Shown here: in pieces, positions 6,112-8,065 of the stretch
How the letters are laid out: each line of letters starts with the position of its first letter
How positions within the stretch are numbered: position 1 is the first letter of the stretch
Source: Candidatus Cloacimonadota bacterium
GTDB lineage: Bacteria; Cloacimonadota; Cloacimonadia; Cloacimonadales; TCS61
Direction of reading: 5' to 3'
Assembly (NCBI GenBank): GCA_030668345.1
Contig: DAOUUD010000075.1
Span: 1-8,065 of the forward strand
Length of the DNA: 8,065 nucleotides
Notes under the pieces: generated by a model
What the model saw: the letters and a program-made list of their open reading frames with translations, nothing else
Databases searched by the model: none
Told to the model about the DNA's origin: nothing
Translations under genes and position numbers: made by a program

Positions 6112-7311
6112 ATGAGCTTCTTTAAAACAGATAGATGCAAGAAATGTAAAGAAAGACGTGGCCACCGTTTTTGTCTGCGATTGGCCAATAACATCTGCTG
6201 GTATGACTGCAATAAACTTCGTATAGACCTTAAATGCCCCGAGGAATGCAGTTATTCACTGCAGCAACAAGATAACTTCCAACTCAAAACCAAAGCAGAT
6301 TCCCAAATGGAGTACACCGATCTTTTAAAAAGACAGATTGATAAATGGATTTCTTCCTCTCAGAAGGTTTTTAATGATCAGATTCCTCTTCAGATGATAG
6401 AAACTGAAAACGGAAAAAAGAAGATCATCTCATTTTTAAATCAATTTAAGGCACATCCTCTCGTACCTCTTTCTTATTTAAAAGAAAGACTTTCGCTCGA
6501 TGATCTTGAAGTAGATTCTCACGTAAAGTCGTATGAAGATATCTCTATAGAATTTCTTACTACGATAGTACTCCATGATTGGGAGAACTCTGCAAATTTC
6601 CTACAAAATTCTACATTATATGCAAATAAAGAATATCTAACAAACTACATTCAGCGGCTCAGCAGTAACATGATCCTGGCTAAAATGACAGAATTCGATC
6701 TTATCTCTTCAGCATCGACGAATCAGAATGACCAGGCTTTGGTTTATTTTGAGGTTAATAGAAAATATGATCTGACTTTGAATTTAATAAAAATCGATAA
6801 TAACTGGAAAGTTGTTTCAAAAATATTTGGCAAACCGGAGATATTCAATAACGAAAAAGAGGCCATTCAGCAAGTGGCAGTGCTGCTTTCCAAAAACCAA
6901 CTCAGTAATGTATACGAACTTTTAAAAAAGTACTCTGACATCTATGCAGATTCTTCTGATTTCCAGTATTATTGGGGATTATATTACTCATTCAGCAAAA
7001 ATAATAAGAAAGCTGAAAAACACCTTTTTAATGCTGTCGAGATCGATCCCGATTTTACAGAAGCAAAGGGATTATATGCTACTATACTGTTGCAGAACAA
7101 CAAATCTGAAAGAGCAAAAGCACTCTATCTGGAAATTATTAAAAAAAATCCAAAAGAACTGAAAAGCATGAACAATCTCGCTTCCATTTACATTGAAGAA
7201 GGTGATAAATACAAAGCCAGAGAACTTTTGGAAAGATGCTTGAAGATCGATCCGAACTTTGAATATGCCAAAAAAAACCTGGAGAAGATACAAACAGAAC
7301 AAATCCTTTGA
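6112..7311 (+). CDS. Protein of unknown function: Cys-rich N-terminus and C-terminal TPR repeats
   Basis: 399 aa, not recognised as a named family. The first 46 residues hold seven Cys (9, 12, 21, 29, 33, 42, 46) and His18, in the pattern C-x2-C-x8-C-x7-C-x3-C-x8-C-x3-C with many Arg/Lys. This looks like a metal-binding, probably zinc, module. The middle (about 60-260) is charged and mostly helical, with a beta-like stretch around LVYFEVNRKYDLTLNLIKIDNNWKVVSK that recalls small NTF2/SEC-C-type folds, though this is not demonstrable by eye. Residues about 281-382 contain three TPR units with spacing near 34 (YYWGLYYSFSKNNKKAEKHL, AKGLYATILLQNNKSERAKA, MNNLASIYIEEGDKYKAREL), a protein-protein interaction scaffold. 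No signal peptide or membrane segment is seen, so it is probably cytosolic. It shares orientation with nadE and metG but is separated from nadE by repeats. Confidence 0.85.
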   Translation: MSFFKTDRCKKCKERRGHRFCLRLANNICWYDCNKLRIDLKCPEECSYSLQQQDNFQLKTKADSQMEYTDLLKRQIDKWISSSQKVFNDQIPLQMIETENGKKKIISFLNQFKAHPLVPLSYLKERLSLDDLEVDSHVKSYEDISIEFLTTIVLHDWENSANFLQNSTLYANKEYLTNYIQRLSSNMILAKMTEFDLISSASTNQNDQALVYFEVNRKYDLTLNLIKIDNNWKVVSKIFGKPEIFNNEKEAIQQVAVLLSKNQLSNVYELLKKYSDIYADSSDFQYYWGLYYSFSKNNKKAEKHLFNAVEIDPDFTEAKGLYATILLQNNKSERAKALYLEIIKKNPKELKSMNNLASIYIEEGDKYKARELLERCLKIDPNFEYAKKNLEKIQTEQIL

Positions 7312-7325
7312 TTTATCAAATCTTC

Positions 7326-7355
7326 TTGACACTAAAATAAGACAATTTCTAAAAA
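7326..7355 (+). promoter_or_regulatory. Candidate sigma70-type promoter of metG
   Basis: A perfect TTGACA (7326-7331) is followed after 18 bp by TAAAAA (7350-7355), four of six bases of the -10 consensus. It lies in the gap between the TPR gene and metG, so transcription would start near 7362. The -35 is convincing and the -10 is weak. Confidence 0.4.
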
Positions 7356-7364
7356 GTAAATAGT

Positions 7365-7378
7365 AATTTTCGAAAATT
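7365..7378 (+). promoter_or_regulatory. Perfect 14-bp palindrome in the metG leader, possible operator
   Basis: AATTTTCGAAAATT is fully self-complementary and lies just downstream of the candidate metG promoter, 6 nt before the SD. Flanking GT/GC bases could extend it in RNA with one G-U pair. It could be an operator half-site pair or chance in AT-rich DNA. No T-box or SAM-riboswitch structure fits in this 85-nt gap. Confidence 0.35.
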
Positions 7379-7384
7379 GCATTT

Positions 7385-7390
7385 AAGGAG
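7385..7390 (+). promoter_or_regulatory. Shine-Dalgarno AAGGAG selecting a TTG start for metG
   Basis: AAGGAG lies 6 nt before TTG 7397. There is no in-frame ATG or GTG between the upstream stop at 7364-7366 and the conserved N-terminus, so the gene starts at TTG. Confidence 0.8.
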
Positions 7391-7396
7391 CAAAAT

Positions 7397-8065
7397 TTGG
7401 AAAAAATATTAGTAACAAGCGCCTTAACTTATGCCAATGGTCCTCTTCATATTGGTCATGTAGCGGGTTCATATTTAAATGCGGACATTTTTGTGCGCTA
7501 TTGCAAATTAAAAGGAAAAGACGTGATCTATATCGGAGGTACGGATGATTACGGAACTCCTATCTCTATTAAAGCTGAAGAAGAAAGTGTTGAACCAAGA
7601 GTTATTGCCGAACGTTATAATAAGAGCATGAAAAAAGATCTGGATGGATTAAATATACAATTAGATAATTTCTCCGGAACATCCAGACCGGAACATATAA
7701 AGGTATCTCAAGATTTTTTTACAAATTTATTGGAAGCAGGATATGTAACCAAAAAAACATTGAACCAATTTTATGATGAAAAACATAAACGTTTCCTGGC
7801 AGACCGTTATGTAGAAGGAATATGCCCTCATTGTAAATCGGAAGGTGCGCGTGGCGATCAATGTGATAACTGCGGTAAACTTATAGATGCCATTAATTTG
7901 ATCGATCCAAAAAGTAAATTATCCGGTGAAAAACCTGTTATCAAAGAAACAACACATTGGTATATTAATCTTCCCAAATTTGAAAATCAGCTCAGAGAAT
8001 GGATGAAAACAAAGACATACTGGAAAGATAATGTACTAAATTTCATTATGAGCTGGTTGAACGAA
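7397..8065 (+). CDS. metG: Methionyl-tRNA synthetase, 5' part (3' end beyond window)
   Basis: 223 codons are present and open to the right edge. The enzyme charges tRNA-Met with methionine in the cytosol (class I synthetase). The N-terminus reads MEKILVTSALTYANGPLHIGH, with the ATP-binding HIGH motif at residues 18-21. GGTDDYGTPI (47-56) matches the family block around the active site. The connective-peptide zinc site is C143/C146 and C156/C159 (CPHC...CDNC), as in MetRS with one CxxC pair of knuckles. The KMSKS loop, anticodon domain and any C-terminal tRNA-binding domain lie beyond the edge. Start codon is TTG, with AAGGAG at ideal spacing, which may lower translation slightly. A candidate promoter and palindrome precede it. 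Confidence 0.96.
   Translation, partial: MEKILVTSALTYANGPLHIGHVAGSYLNADIFVRYCKLKGKDVIYIGGTDDYGTPISIKAEEESVEPRVIAERYNKSMKKDLDGLNIQLDNFSGTSRPEHIKVSQDFFTNLLEAGYVTKKTLNQFYDEKHKRFLADRYVEGICPHCKSEGARGDQCDNCGKLIDAINLIDPKSKLSGEKPVIKETTHWYINLPKFENQLREWMKTKTYWKDNVLNFIMSWLNE

Noticed and set aside
7307..7322. Hairpin at the end of the TPR gene (TTTGAT-TT-ATCAAA) as a terminator
   Set aside because: The stem is short and AT-only apart from one G-C pair, the loop is too small, and no U-run follows.

Overview
The window looks like chromosomal DNA of an anaerobic, AT-leaning bacterium. Four genes on the minus strand form a tight operon for a tungsten/molybdenum-pterin aldehyde ferredoxin oxidoreductase (AOR) wired to NADH-dehydrogenase-type subunits. 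Strong Shine-Dalgarno (SD) sequences precede almost every gene. An AOR-type tungstoenzyme, many oxygen-sensitive Fe-S clusters, an NH3-dependent NAD synthetase and REP-like intergenic repeats would suit an uncultured anaerobe of the Cloacimonadota type. That assignment is an impression, not a demonstration.

Layout, minus strand, read right to left from 4955: (i) the AOR N-terminal domain alone (4955-4167); (ii) a NuoE-type [2Fe-2S] subunit (4165-3719); (iii) a NuoF-type FMN/NADH subunit with a thioredoxin-like N-terminus and two C-terminal [4Fe-4S] motifs (3708-1915); (iv) a fusion of a NuoG/HydA-like ferredoxin module with AOR domains 2 and 3 (1905 to the left edge, incomplete). Intergenic gaps are 1-10 nt, and the SDs of genes ii, iii and iv lie in or against the preceding stop codon, so this is one translationally coupled operon. 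The striking point is that AOR is cut at the domain 1/domain 2 boundary. The two halves are separate genes with NuoE and NuoF between them, and the catalytic half carries its own ferredoxin domain. The likely complex oxidises an aldehyde (or runs the reverse reaction) and passes electrons through a built-in Fe-S wire to FMN/NAD, possibly with flavin-based bifurcation to ferredoxin.

The 228-nt divergent gap (4956-5183) is AT-rich and holds a candidate promoter for the operon.

Layout, plus strand: nadE (5184-5948); a repeat-rich spacer with a CAGAT-type tandem repeat and a 74-bp REP/MITE-like double-hairpin element; an unrecognised protein with a Cys-rich N-terminus and C-terminal TPRs (6112-7311); a short spacer with a candidate promoter and a 14-bp perfect palindrome; and the 5' part of metG (methionyl-tRNA synthetase), which starts with TTG and runs off the right edge. 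No tRNA, rRNA, CRISPR array or transposase gene was seen.
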